DNA from: Ilex aquifolium | Taxonomy: Eukaryota > Streptophyta > Magnoliopsida > Aquifoliales > Aquifoliaceae | DNA length: 64,000 nucleotides | Direction: 5' to 3' | Assembly (NCBI GenBank): GCA_951799425.1 | Contig: OX637405.1 | Location: 21,301,089 to 21,365,088, forward strand | Shown: positions 11,958-23,213 of the stretch, piece after piece | Layout: each line of letters starts with the position of its first letter | How positions within the stretch are numbered: position 1 is the stretch's first letter | The notes under the pieces: generated by a model | What the model saw: only the letters and a program-made list of their open reading frames with translations | Told to the model about the DNA's origin: nothing | Database searches by the model: none | Translations under genes and position numbers: made by a program

Positions 11958-12100
11958 TCTTTGTCATCAAATTTTTCCCCCAGTGGTTCTCTCATTGCCA
12001 TCGGCGTTGGAAAAATCCTCAAAATCTGGTGCTCACCAGGGATCAATATGAGAATCTATCTTCCTCATCAACCACAACCCAAATCCGACATTTACCTCAT
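11958..12100 (+). pseudogene. PWP2-like WD40 gene fragment
   Basis: A short frame reads NFSPSGSLIAIGVGKILKIW followed by CSPGI. This resembles the start of a WD40 blade (FSP-x-G-x-x-[IL]-A ... GK-[IL]-x-[IK]-W-x-SPG) as found near the N-terminus of PWP2, a U3-snoRNP (small-subunit processome) WD40 protein. In the family the next segment continues into further blades; here similarity stops after about 30 codons and the downstream frame is unrelated. Upstream I see no initiator context or further exon. The simplest reading is a captured or decayed gene fragment. A chance match is possible because the recognised stretch is short. Confidence 0.45.
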
Positions 12101-12179
12101 CGTCTTCGCCACAGTCGAATGTGCAGAAAATTCAGTTTCAACTTCCAATTCAGTTTTTGATCTAAATTTGGGGACTTGA

Positions 12180-12597
12180 AGTTCTAGACTGTGTGGGCTT
12201 GTTTAACTTGATTTGCAATGGTGGTGGGACTGGTTCGGGAGTTGGATTGTTGTCCCTTCACCGAAGCTGGAGTTAAATAAAGTTAAGGACTATGGTTTAT
12301 TCAAAAAAATCTTGTCCGTTAAAAATAATTTTTTTTGACGTGTCAATCATTGGATAGACTAGTGAGGGAAATTGGAGGGAAAAAATAATGGAGGGGATCT
12401 GAATTTTTAGAACAGTAAGATTCACTAATTTTATCAAACATTCAATATATATAATTTTAACACATTATTTGAAATATAGCTTTTGGTAAATAAATTTGAA
12501 AAATACAATTTTATCCATATGGGTTTTCTTTTAGAATCTCTAATGTGATTAGTGGGATTCGATATTCAAATTTGGTAGCAAAGTGAAGATGATTAAT
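12180..12597. other. Gene-free AT-rich spacer
   Basis: No gene or repeat structure recognised up to the TSD (TTAAT, 12593-12597) of the next LTR. Confidence 0.4.
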
Positions 12598-13333
12598 TGT
12601 AAAATCCAGAAAAATTTAAAATTTTATTGTGAAGGGTAAAATGGTAATTAACTATTACAGTAGGGGTTAAAAATCCGAATTTTTTAAAAATTCGGATGAC
12701 GAAACAAACTTTACCGTTGAATTCCTCTTGCAAAATCTAGTTACCCAATCAAATTTCGTCCAATTTCGAGACAATTGGATTTTTCGCGTTTTATGATGCG
12801 ATCAGGTGTTGCGCGACTAAAATAGACACAATCGAGTTTTAATTGCGAAACACGGAAAGTAATTTAAAATTAGTTCAAATAAAATATATTGAACCTAACA
12901 CATAACGAAATTTAATTGATTCAGAATGAAATCGGATCAGAAAAAGATGAGACGTGTGGCTCTATGAGAGCCAAGTATTTGAGAGTATAAAAAGAGGGAA
13001 AAATCAGATTTTCCCCCTATTTGTGTTGCTGGGTTTTCTGAATATAGAGAGAGAAAAAAAAACTTAAGATCCTCAAGCTTTCTTCGCCGGTCTAGGGTGA
13101 TCCGTCCTTCGGATTGCTTCGGGCCAAGAATAAAAGTTGTTCTATGCGACGAGAGCTACAAATACATACTAAAGATTGCGGGTTTCACCAAAGTCTCAAG
13201 ATCGTGATTTTTGGGATTAAGATTTTGAAGCTTAATCGCGGGTTTTGCCTATGTGGTATTATGCTTCAAGAGGTATGGTTCCTTTCCTAACCAGGTTTAT
13301 TCTCAACCAAGGATTGTATATGGAATGGGTAGC

Positions 13334-14914
13334 TGATTAGCAAAAAATATTGCATATATTGTATGTTGATTATACCCTTTTATACTTGCTTTTGTTGTGA
13401 ATTTGGGGAGAAATGCATTTAATCTGTCTTTTAATGAAGTTTTGTATGAATGTAGTTGAAGAGTTGTAAATGGCTTGAGTTAAGCCCCCATCGTAGTGTT
13501 TAAAGACAATGGAGATGAGGGGGTGGCTTAAAGGGAGGCTTGGAAGGTGAAGAAATCAAGAAAAATACAAATTTGGTGAAAACCTTCCGGAAGGTTTGGT
13601 CATAAACCTTCCAGAAGGTTTGCACATTGAACTGCCTCTACCCTTGCCAAACCCTCCGGAAGGTTTTGCCTACTGAAATAAACCTTTTGGAAGGTTTGTA
13701 TCGATTTTTCGGAAGGTTTTGCTCATTGAACTGCCTTTTCCCTTGTTCCTGCATAAACCTTCCGGAAGGTTTGTATCGACCTTCCTGAAAGTTTTGCCCA
13801 TAATTGTCAGGCAGCATGTAACTCAACTCCAACAGCTTGGGGGGCCCACTTACACTTCTCCCACACCTACCCTGACATGTTCTACCTACAAACATGCCAT
13901 TCTTACACAAGAGTGTGAATTTGGAAGAAGCTACCTAAGCTTAGGAGTAGTGTAGAGAGAGGAGCTCAAGGAAGAAGATGAAGTTAGAGAGAGAACGTTG
14001 GGTTTTCATTATTTCTTCACCATTTTTAGTGTTGTAAGCTTTAAATTACTTGTAATCTTTCCCCTTTTTACTTTAAACTCTTTCATTCAAGTTATATGCA
14101 AGCTTAGCTAAGTATTTCTAGCATTTCAAGTTCTACATTTGGGTATTTGTTTCCAATCTTTGTATTTTGACTATGAATGTCATTTCTCTTGTAGTTTAAC
14201 TCTTTTCTTTCATTAATACAAGTTCCATGTCTCATTTCTTCATTATGTCTCTTTACATTATGCATATTTTTGCTTTGACTACGGATAGCTAAGTTTTTAG
14301 TTGGCTAATCCAAGGGAGATTTACTCTTGGGTATGCTAAATCAACTCTCCTCAATTCTTCCTTGTAGTGTAAAGTGTTTGGTTTGACTAGGTTGAGTGCG
14401 GACGTGGTTGTGAGCTCTTGATACACCGTAGACTTATCACGGGGGTATGCTTGAGCCTACACCTCCACATTAGTCCCTCACTTCCTACGAATCAATCAAG
14501 CACCGATGCACCATTGGTAGAATGTTTTGAGTTGATTTGACATTCCCATTGGAATGACCCCTTTGGATTAACAAATCTTGTTTTCATTGCATTTTAATCA
14601 AAAACTCCACTCACCAAAACACACAACTACAAGATTTTACCCTTTTTATTTCTTTTGAAATCACCCTTCGAAAACACTTGACCTTTCTTCCCTGAGGAGA
14701 TGACCTTGGAATACCCATTCCAAGTAAAACACGACACTCAAAAGTCTCTCTTCTCTTGGGGAGCACTTTTGCACACACACACACATTTTCATTAACACAC
14801 ACGTTTTTCCATTCTAGCATCAAACCCGAGGGAGAGTGACACTCACCTCCTCATATAAGCCATATACACATGACCGAGTGGTGTTTGGAGATTAGGGTGA
14901 ACGGAGTTCAAGCA
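13334..14914 (+). mobile_element. Solo LTR nested in Tekay-type LTR
   Basis: This 1,581-bp insert starts TGATTAGCAAAAAATATTGC, ends GTTCAAGCA and is flanked by GTAGC on both sides (13329-13333 and 14915-14919). Comparison with uninterrupted copies of the host LTR (for example near 59690) shows the flanks join into normal LTR sequence, which fixes both boundaries. TG...CA ends, a 5-bp duplication and no coding sequence identify a solo LTR. Its start (TGATKAG...ATATTGCATA) resembles the partial LTR at 63103, so it may be a distant relative of that Ty3 family. Confidence 0.87.
13579..13796. repeat. AAACCTTCCGGAAGGTTT palindrome array
   Basis: Seven perfect or slightly mutated copies of an 18-bp palindrome, at about 13579, 13604, 13648, 13681, 13704, 13755 and 13778, sit inside the nested solo LTR about 250 bp from its start. 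The core TTCnnGAA has the layout of a heat-shock-factor half-site pair. That is a resemblance only. Confidence 0.85.
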
Positions 14915-16915
14915 GTAGCATGATTAGATATGAAAATCTCTTGTTTAATATATTCCTAGTGTAATTAGAGTACGAAAAATGGTGTAAGAATATATGGAAC
15001 CAATTTTTCATGATTGGGTTTTATGGAAATTGCTTGTTCGTAATTTCTTGAGTTATGTGATGAATGAGGCATGCTATGTGTTTACTTAATTTGTGTCTTC
15101 TATGTGTTTGACAAAATGATTTGAATGATTAAGTATGTTATTTGGATGAAAATTATATAATATACTTTGGTGATGTTGTAGATGGTGATTATATGCTCAT
15201 GATATAATTGATAATTGATGAAATTGGAAAATGTTAATAGACATTAAAATTGTTCATAATGTGCTCATGACATGTTGAACACGATATAGAAATTGTAATT
15301 GCACATTGCATTTGCATATGCACAGTTGACATCGCATTCGTGGGCATTTGATTGAGTGCGGGTGTGTGTGTGCGTGCATGATTTTGATCAAACACCATTC
15401 TTGGTTGATGATACGTGGGCTCGAGAAAGTTGGACCTAGGTTCGACTGAGTCGCATGAGTTGCATTAAAAAAAACATGGGTCGGGTATAACAAGAAGGGA
15501 TAGATCCTCCCTCGGGTGCAAGACTCGGTTACTTGGTTCACGCACTTGCTTTGTGGTGCAATTTCGAAAAGGTGTGTAGGCGTACGCGGAGCCTGGGGTG
15601 AGATGTTCTCGAAATGCCTTGTGGGTTGGTAACCCCTTGGTGGAATGTTCATAAAATACCCACCCAAGAAAGACCCAAGATTTTACAAAATGGTAATTGG
15701 ATGTTCAACATCAATGACGGGGGCTTGGAATACTCGGGTGCATACGCATGACATTGTATGTGTTATGAGAGTCGGTGGAGGGCTGAGGTTGCATTGCATG
15801 TGTGAGTATCATCTCATAACATGACATGGCATTGTGGAATCCATTTATGAGTTGCATATTCTTGAATGGATGTTTGATTGATTGTTGAATTGCATGTGAA
15901 CATTTCATATGCATTTGGGTTGTGGAGTAGCCTTTTTAGGAGATACATTATTGAACGTGACTCACCTTTTATGAGGAAAATATTTCAGGTGCGAGACAAA
16001 TACCAATGGATGGCCATCACATGGACCCTTGTTGATGAAGAAGCCGACATGTGGCTTTTAAATTATATTTTGTAAATCAATTGTATAATTTGGTTTGAAA
16101 TTGTAAAATTGTGTAAAGGGTTTTACAATAAACTCGTATGGACAATAATTTGTGTTAATAAATGAATGACGAAATGTGGAATGAGTTTGGATGATCAAGG
16201 GTTGAAGATTGAAAAGATTTGAAAAAATCTAGGCCCAAGTACCGGTATCTAAGTGATTAAGTACTGGTACCACGTTGTTGGATGGGTCAGGTACCAATAC
16301 CTAGACTTACGGGTACCAGTACCTCTTCCAAAATTTTCAAAAATTTAAATATAACTCTGTCAAACCTTCAAATCTTGAGCCCTCTTGTTGGGATGAAGTA
16401 ATTGGTCAAACATTAAGTCCTGGTTGATAGGGATGGACCTTGAAATGGTCAAGTGGTTGATATGTGCACAGATTATATGTTTGGGAGTGCTCCGGTACAA
16501 GGGAGATTCTGCCCAATTTCGATCCCGATGAAGGGGACGTGATGATGTAGTGTCAGGTTATGCGACATTCACAGGTACTTTCGCAGGTTGATGGGTGATC
16601 AACGGGTTGAGAAATGACTCCCGAATTTTGAGGCGTTATATTAATGGTATTCAAAAATAGGATTTTTTGGATTGAAAAAAGTTTTAAGGTCTCATTCTAT
16701 TTCGTCGGATCAACAAATATTAAAACGATTTGAATCATTTTTTGTTGGACTAACGTCGTTCATCGTACCAAAGTTTTTTATCTCAAATTGATCTGAGCCG
16801 CTTTTTATCTTTGGGATTTAAAAACAACTCTACTTTATTATATATATATATGTGGTTTCTTTGTTTGAATTTCTATTGATGTTTTACCTTTTCCATATTT
16901 GTAAATGTTGTTATT

Positions 16916-17648
16916 TGGGAGTTCACAGACACAGGATCAATTTGTCATGAATTGTTCTTTGAATATGATCAAAATTTATATAATATACAAAATATTGATC
17001 CAAATAAATATTGGCATGGGGACTTATTACAAGATATATGTCAACTTTCATTATCCTATATTCCATCAAGTGTAGCTCTCAGTGTATACTTTGATGTGCC
17101 TGGTTTTATTTTTGGCTAAGATATGCAAGGTTCAAATGAGAAAATGTTAGTAAAGGATGGCAAGAAATCAATGGAGATGTTTGCATTGCATAGGACTACA
17201 AAATAGATAAAAGATTTTTGTTGTTGTAGAAGCAGTTGGTGTTGCTAGGGTTGACTCATCCCCATTATTATCTTCTCCTCACCCCTTGTTGTCGATGATG
17301 GATAATGTTTTTGGGAACCAGACATCAATTGTTAGGAATGTGAATGTTAATATTGGGAATGAAAAGGATGCTAATTCTAATGACGCTACAAATGGTAACA
17401 ATGGGAAACAACCTAATGGTGATCCACAGGATAATGACGACGGTGACTTTGAAGATGATGATATTTATGGATTAATTTCAGAGGATGATGATTATGTAGA
17501 TCAAAATGTGACCTCCAACCATGAGTGTAGGGAAGAGATAGATATAAACTATCATGATGATGGCTTATCATATATATGTCGGGGGGATGATGATCTCAGT
17601 TATTCTAACTCAAATTCGGATGATAATGTTGTTGCGGAAAGGGGATAG
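16916..17648 (+). pseudogene. Possible MULE transposase N-terminal relic
   Basis: A broken frame from 16916 reads DTGSICHELFFEYDQNL, then IDPNKYWHGDLLQDICQLSL and SVALSVYFDVPGF. After stops and frame changes comes an open frame at 17286-17648 rich in Asn and Asp (DNDDGDFEDDDIYGLISEDD). A PB1-like start followed by an acidic linker is the layout of the N-terminus of plant MuDR-type transposases, before the DNA-binding and catalytic domains. Neither of those domains is found here. I give this as a plausible but unproven identity; the acidic open frame alone has no diagnostic motif. Confidence 0.35.
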
Positions 17649-18300
17649 ATACAATGTGGATCTTCCCTCAAGATTATACACGTGAATTGCAAGACACTAC
17701 CTAGAGGGGGTGAATAGGTTAATTAAAATTTAAGCTCGGATAATCACCAATTTTAACATATGTCTACCACAATTATCTCGTCACAATAAACTCTACCTTA
17801 ATTCTATAGAAAATCGATATTAGAGTGTTTTACGTGATTTCATATGGGTAGATCTCCTCTCATTCTAGCCCGATTTACTCTTCATCTTTTTCTCTCTTCT
17901 CTCTTGGCTCTTTGAATTGCTCCTAGGCTCCTTGGGGTTGAAACTTGTATAAAGAAACCCTAAAATTGATCCCCTAGGATTTAAATTAGGTTAATGGTGC
18001 AAAATTGATCGGGACCGAGTTTGCATATGCATCCAGACGTAGCTTCACTCGTCTGGACGGACTGAACTTTATGTCCGTGTAAAAATACACACGTACGAAT
18101 GTGGATTTTGTGTCTGGATGGACCCAAATTTTTGCCAGAAGTTACAAAGGTGTGTTTGAATGCATTCTTTTTCTACCTGGACCCGGGTGACAATCTAACC
18201 CAAAAGTCTAGCCAAATTTTTGCATAGCTAGAGATGGATTCACGAAATTTGCATGAAATACACTTTTGTAAAGATTGAAGTCTTCTTTCCATTTTTACAA
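17637..18300 (-). mobile_element. Ty1 (SIRE-like) LTR tail fragment
   Basis: The block at 17637-17705, with CACTACCTAGAGGGGGTGAA, is the complement of the CTATTCACCCCC...CTAGG motif found near the 3' end of SIRE-like Ty1 LTRs. A second copy of the same block lies at 19957-20045. Further in, at about 18029-18190, are inverted words (ATCCAGACG, CGTCTGGAC, GTCTGGATGG, ACCTGGACCCGGGT) comparable with the palindrome clusters of other LTRs in this window. Ends and TSD were not found. Confidence 0.4.
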
Positions 18301-18648
18301 GAATCAACTCAATCAGACATCGGAATAAAAAGTTATGGTAATTGAAATAGCGTCAAATTTATTCATTCCCGAATTCTCTCCAAAATATGTTTTGAGGCCC
18401 AGAATGCCTCCCAAGGTTTTTCGACGCTCCAAATCCATTTTCATGTTATTTTCACCCAAAGATCTTTAGAATTTTACTTACTCAATTTCTTTTAAGAGTG
18501 ATTACCCAAAAAATATCAAGTCACTTAAAAGTCTAACTTACTCCTACAACATTATTTTTTCAATGAACTTTGTAATAATAATTTAACAACTCAATAACAT
18601 ACTTAATAATCTAATATAAATTAAAATAAATACTTTGGGTCTTACAAA
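18301..18648 (-). mobile_element. Start of 3' LTR after Tekay-like pol relic
   Basis: On the minus strand the chromodomain end at about 18660 is followed by a TTTCGAGGACTAAAATTTTG run and then TGTAAGACCC, the same arrangement as in the intact Tekay-type element at 48010-48060. The LTR therefore starts near 18648 and runs toward lower coordinates. Its far end is not recognisable. Confidence 0.5.
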
Positions 18649-18654
18649 ATTTTA

Positions 18655-19720
18655 GTCCTCGAAACTGATTACTAACCTCAAGAAGAAAATAGTGAGGGTA
18701 TTGTGCTAGCATTTCGGACTCTGGTTCCCAAGCAGTTTCTTCCACTCCATTTGTTTCGAAAGTACCTTCACTAGTGTAATAATCTTGTTGCGAAGTACCT
18801 TTTCCTTGTTATCCAAGATCCGTACCAGTTGTTCTTTAAAAACCACCCCCTCTTGAACTTGAATCTCTTCCAAGTCCACTACATGTGATATGGCGGGTTC
18901 TCACTTTCGTAGCATCGAAATATGAACACATCGTGAACTCTCGACAATTGTTCTAGTAGGTTAAGTTGATATGTCACCTTTCTGACTACTCTTAGGATTT
19001 CAAAAGGTCCAATATATCTTTAGGCCAACTTCTATCTCTTATCGATGCCTTCAAGAATACATAATCACCTTTTTTAAACTCTAGTGGCCTCCTCCTTTGG
19101 TCAACATAGCCCTTCTAATGACTCTAGGTTGTGTGTAATATATCACAGATCAATTGAATTTTCTTCGTTGTCTCCCTTTGGTCCAACATAATACTCTATT
19201 CGGCCTCTCTATAGGGCTTTCCCATACAATGCCAAATAAGGTACCATACCAATACTAGCTTGAAAACTATTATTGCATGCGAACTCCACCAACGGTAAGT
19301 ACTCACTCCAACTACCTTTGAAGTCCAATGCACACAGCCTTAACATATCTTCTACAATTTGAATTACCCTCTCAGGTTGACCATCAGTTTGTGGGAAGCG
19401 GTGCGAAAATGTAAATTTGTCTCTAAGGGTTTTTCAAACTTTGCCACAAACCTAGTATCTCGATCCAAGACAATGGACAAGGGTATCCCACAAAGCTTCA
19501 CTATCTCCCAAATGTATTACTGACTCAACTTCACCAATGTATACGTCATCTTCATGGGTAAGAAATGTGATGTCTTGGTGAGTCTATCCATAACTACCCA
19601 AATCGCATTATGCCCTTTGGTGGTCCTTCTTCCACTCGGGAATGGGCAAAGGTTGTAGCAAACCTTCTGGTTTCTAATGTTCCACCTTCACTTGCTGACA
19701 TACTACACATCTAGTCAGAT
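18655..19720 (-). pseudogene. Tekay-like integrase and chromodomain relic
   Basis: Read from 19720 downward, this is the C-terminal part of a chromovirus polyprotein: CVVCQQVKVEH (end of the integrase zinc domain), EGLLQPLPIPEWK, then after a damaged catalytic segment FPQTDGQPERVIQIVEDMLR, LPLVEFACNNSFQASIGM, IGPFEILRVVRKVTYQL (integrase C-terminal barrel), and VRILDNKEKVLRN...IITLVKVL, the chromodomain-like tail that directs integration into heterochromatin. Stops and frame changes occur throughout, and the first catalytic Asp region is unrecognisable. The upstream pol and gag are absent. Confidence 0.75.
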
Positions 19721-20802
19721 AGTTTGAATGAAATAATAAACACAAATGTTAGCATAGATACTAAAATACAACAGTGATATATAACTAAAAGGAAGGCAGA
19801 TTGTATGGAAATGCAGTCATTTGGAGCAATCTAGGAAGTGGTGTTGTTATAGAAGCTAATGATCCATACACTGATGGTAGAAGACATTTCAAAATGATTT
19901 TTCTTTCTTTTCATGCTTTCACCACAGGCTTCATATCTAGTTGTAGACTGTTGCAGAATGGGGAGAGATACGCAGTGAATCTTCCCTCACAATTATACAC
20001 GTATGTTACAAGACATTACCTAGAAGGGGGGTGAATAAGTTTTCAAATTTTAATCGTGGACAAAAACCAAATAAACTTATTACTACCTCAATTACCTCTT
20101 CTCACAAAGATTAATCAATTAATAGTGAGAAACTCATTTTAAACACCATGGCCCCTTAAATCCATGAAGATTTATGCTATTAATTTGTTAATTAAATGCA
20201 CAAATACGCAATCTCTCACGATGATCCCAACCAATGACACAAACCCTAGCATGTGACTATGGATGATAAATATATTCAATAAATCATTCCATCAAATACA
20301 TTGTGCACGTGTGTGCTCAAAATTACAAGTGTATATGAAAATAAAAAAGATTAACAAATACAATTTGTTGATGTGGAAACCCTTCTCGGGAACCACTCGG
20401 AGTTCACCAAAACCTAATCTACTATCCTAAGGTCAGTGTACTAGTACTCAAGTCTTATACATCAACTAATTTCATGGTTAGACTCTCATTTCCTTCAATA
20501 AACCTTTCTACCAAAACTCCCTCTTCGATGTCTTAGATATCTTCACTTGAACTGTCCTACGCATAGTTCATTTAGGCCTCGAGCACTCCTAGGATGCACC
20601 AAAGAATCTTAGTATGCACAGTTGTCAATGGATTTGGTTCAACCAAGCAACGTATTCTTCTACAAGGTGTAAGTTTAGATAGGAACCATTAGATGGTAAT
20701 CTTTGGATTTAGGGATCTAGGGTTGTGGCTCAAGCTGTCAAGATATTAGATTGGTTGAATTTACTATCAAGAGGCTTACCTTAGGCTGGGAAGGCTTTCC
20801 CT

Positions 20803-20985
20803 TATTTATAGGTTCAAAGTAGGGTTTGTCTTTGAGACTATGAAAACACAAATTCGCAAAACCGCTTGATCAGTAGGAGGGAAATCATAGGGCTGTGGTT
20901 ACTGGAATGAAAAAGGAATTCAACCGTGCCTAGGAAAGTAGGACCACTTGAGTGACCATGGGACTACTCGAGCCGTTTTTGAGAT
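20803..20985 (-). promoter_or_regulatory. SIRE-like LTR TATA box and palindromes
   Basis: TATAAATA on the minus strand (20803-20810) is preceded, 130-175 bp upstream, by CGGCTCGAGTAGTCC, CCATGG and GGTCACTCAAGTGG, a cluster of palindrome cores (CTCGAG, CCATGG, CACTCAAGTG). This is the same order, palindromes then TATA, as in other LTRs of the window. The transcription start is not known. Confidence 0.5.
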
Positions 20986-21179
20986 CAGATCGTAAACAGT
21001 CGTCTTGGGTTTCAAATATCGTAATAATCTTTTATTTAGTGGTTGGTATTGTCAATAATATATGAATGGATATCTATTTCATTAACATTTCTAGTAATGA
21101 GCTTTATTTTAGGAAGGAACATAATTTTAGAAAGATAGATTGGTTTTAGCAACAAACTAAATTTTGGGAAGGACTTTGA

Positions 21180-21425
21180 ATTTGATTTTTTTTTCTTTTT
21201 TAGAATACACAATTAAGTTGGGTATGAGATTACCAACATTGATGGTGGGTTTAAGATTCCCACTATCATTGGAAATTTGATTCCAATAGTAATGTTATGC
21301 CTGATATAAATTACCGACTTATTAACCACCCAAACATGGTAATTCATGGAATTAGGAATAAGATTGACATTCCCAATCAAGATTACTGCTATCCAAATGG
21401 AGCCCAAGTCTTTAGAGACCGTATA
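21180..21425. mobile_element. MITE-like insertion
   Basis: The stretch consists of runs such as GGTTTAAGATTCCCACTATC, GATTCCAATAGTAATG and GACATTCCCAATCAAGATTAC, ending in CCAAATGGAGCCC. That composition is typical of short plant DNA-transposon MITEs. I could not define inverted ends or a duplication, so identity and limits are uncertain. Confidence 0.3.
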
Positions 21426-21691
21426 ATAAAGCCTAGCAAACATAGAGAGGTCCCTACTGGTTTTTTAATTCTAAAACCAAGTAAAAAACTTGTCATCTTG
21501 AACACTAAAGGGTGTTGTTCAAGAGGGGTCTGCTAATAGCTCAAACTATGTTTTCAAAATACAAAAGAGGTTTAGAAAAACTTTTCTTTGAAGAAAACCA
21601 AGGAGCCATACATGGATCAATTACATATTCTATTTCAACACTAATAATCCTAAATCTAATAAATTAAACCAATAGATCTTAGGTCTCTAAG

Positions 21692-22952
21692 TGATATGGT
21701 TATATACTAAAAGCTTAGGTTTTTTTTGTAGTAAAACTCGTCTTATTAATTAATAGAAGTTTGGTTTTTCCATTTTTATTGAGAATCTATGTGGGCAAAA
21801 TATTTGTATTATATTTGATATATGGTATGCATGTGTGTCTTATATTTTACATTGTAGATAATCTGGTATGTAGAGTTCGGCTTATGCATAGAAGACCAGA
21901 TTATCGGATCCTTATATAATATGAATATAGGTTCACAATCTTAGATGAAATTGAACACAACATCAGGATGATTGTAGTATAATATTCTGACATAGTCTGT
22001 CTTCCCATGTTGAGATTATTATATTTTACTGATTGAATAAGATAATAAATACCTCATGATTATTATAATTGCTTATATTCTTAATCCCGAGATATTTAAT
22101 TGCCACGTGCATATAATGATTGTTATTTTAATTCATCAAAGAGTGAGATTCATATTGAGTCAATAAGCTCGGTGAATTGTGAGACGATATTATTTGTAAA
22201 GTGAAAATTAATTATTAAAACAAACCACATCCTGGTATTTAAATGGGTTGATGATATCCTCTTGAGAAAGCTCATAAGTTTTGTCTATGTCAAACCCTGC
22301 AGGTAGATTTAATTATCCGACATGATAAATAAGTTGAGTGGTAAGGTCTCAAAGAATAGAAGAAGTCAATTAAATATAATTATCAGTAATTTATTTAATT
22401 TATGGACATCTGTAATCTTAAACGTGAGGAGATTATTAAACATATAACAATAAAGAGCTCGAAATATAATTTTGAGATAAGGCTTAAGAGATCAATAATA
22501 AGTTTTTAGTGGACTAACTTATTATTAATAGACTGTAGAATGTTTGTTTTGGGTTGAACATAAGAATCCTAGGCCCATTGATCCCGACCCTTACTTCTCC
22601 TTAGGGTTTCTTTCGTAGCCTATGTGTAGACATCTATGCTCTCTAAATCATCACCACCTTGATTACTCACATTTTGAGGGAGGCTGAGAGAGAGCACAGA
22701 AGTTCGAAGGTCCTTGTAGCCCACACTGCATCCAGATTTTGGCGTTGGGGGATATACGACAAAAGATCGTGAGGTTCATCGAGTTGCTTTCTGCATTTGT
22801 CTTTAGATTCTATGTTCGTGCTGAGACGAGATCAATTCAGAGCGATCTCGAAGGTAAACCCTAGTTATGCTTTGTAGGGTTTTAAATGAATTTTTTTTTT
22901 TGTATTTGATACATATGCGTTGTCAATGATTCTTGGAATTTTCGTTCCAACA
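21692..22952 (+). mobile_element. Copia-like solo LTR, 1,261 bp
   Basis: It starts TGATATGGTTATATAC, ends TTTCGTTCCAACA and is flanked by the exact 5-bp duplication CTAAG (21687-21691 and 22953-22957). The ending and the segment GATCTCGAAGGTAAACCCTAG near 22843 are typical of Ty1/copia LTRs, which suggests plus orientation. There is no internal sequence, so it is a solo LTR that entered the minus-strand SIRE-like LTR around it. Confidence 0.82.
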
Positions 22953-23143
22953 CTAAGGTCATTCATTACCTTTGTCCTAAGCATGGAGGTGCATATGGAG
23001 AGTTCATTTGATGTAGCTTGAAGCATGACCTCTTCCCTTATATTTAATGCTTTTAGATCTTCATCGTTGTAGCATGACCATATAATAGGTTGAGATTTAC
23101 AAGGACTTCATAAAGTTAGTCAATTACAAAACATGATCTAACA

Positions 23144-23158
23144 ATCTCCCCCTTTGGC
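23144..23158 (-). other. Polypurine tract, SIRE-like element
   Basis: On the minus strand GCCAAAGGGGGAGAT stands immediately before the LTR start TGTTAGATC. This is the plus-strand priming site, and the wording is characteristic of SIRE/Maximus-type Ty1 elements. Confidence 0.75.
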
Positions 23159-23213
23159 AATTTTGTGACAAAATACCCAAGTAAGAAATTAAGATTACAA
23201 CCCTCAAACTATT

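Larger units (their letters stand above)
12598..16640 (+). mobile_element. Tekay-type solo LTR carrying a nested LTR
   Basis: The sequence begins TGTAAAATCC and ends GGCGTTATA (the expected CA terminus mutated to TA), flanked by the exact 5-bp duplication TTAAT (12593-12597 and 16641-16645). It aligns along its length with the LTRs of the Tekay element at 52322-61451 and with the minus-strand solo LTR at 23214-25672. Removing the insertion at 13334-14914 plus its duplicated site leaves 2,457 bp, against 2,459 bp for the minus-strand copy. A TATA-like AGTATAAAAAGAG lies near 12985. There is no internal region: two LTRs recombined and left one behind. Palindromic words built on GGTACC lie at about 16240-16335. 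Confidence 0.88.
19957..23143 (-). mobile_element. SIRE-like Ty1 3' LTR with insertions
   Basis: On the minus strand the LTR begins TGTTAGATCATG at 23143, directly after a polypurine tract. It runs to the CTTATTCACCCCCCTTCTAGG block at about 20010-20040 that is typical of SIRE-like LTR tails. It is interrupted by a solo LTR at 21692-22952 and probably a MITE at about 21180-21425. A TATA box on the minus strand lies at 20803-20810. The left end is approximate. The assignment rests on the polypurine tract, the tail block and the matching gag at 29348-31490. Confidence 0.5.
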
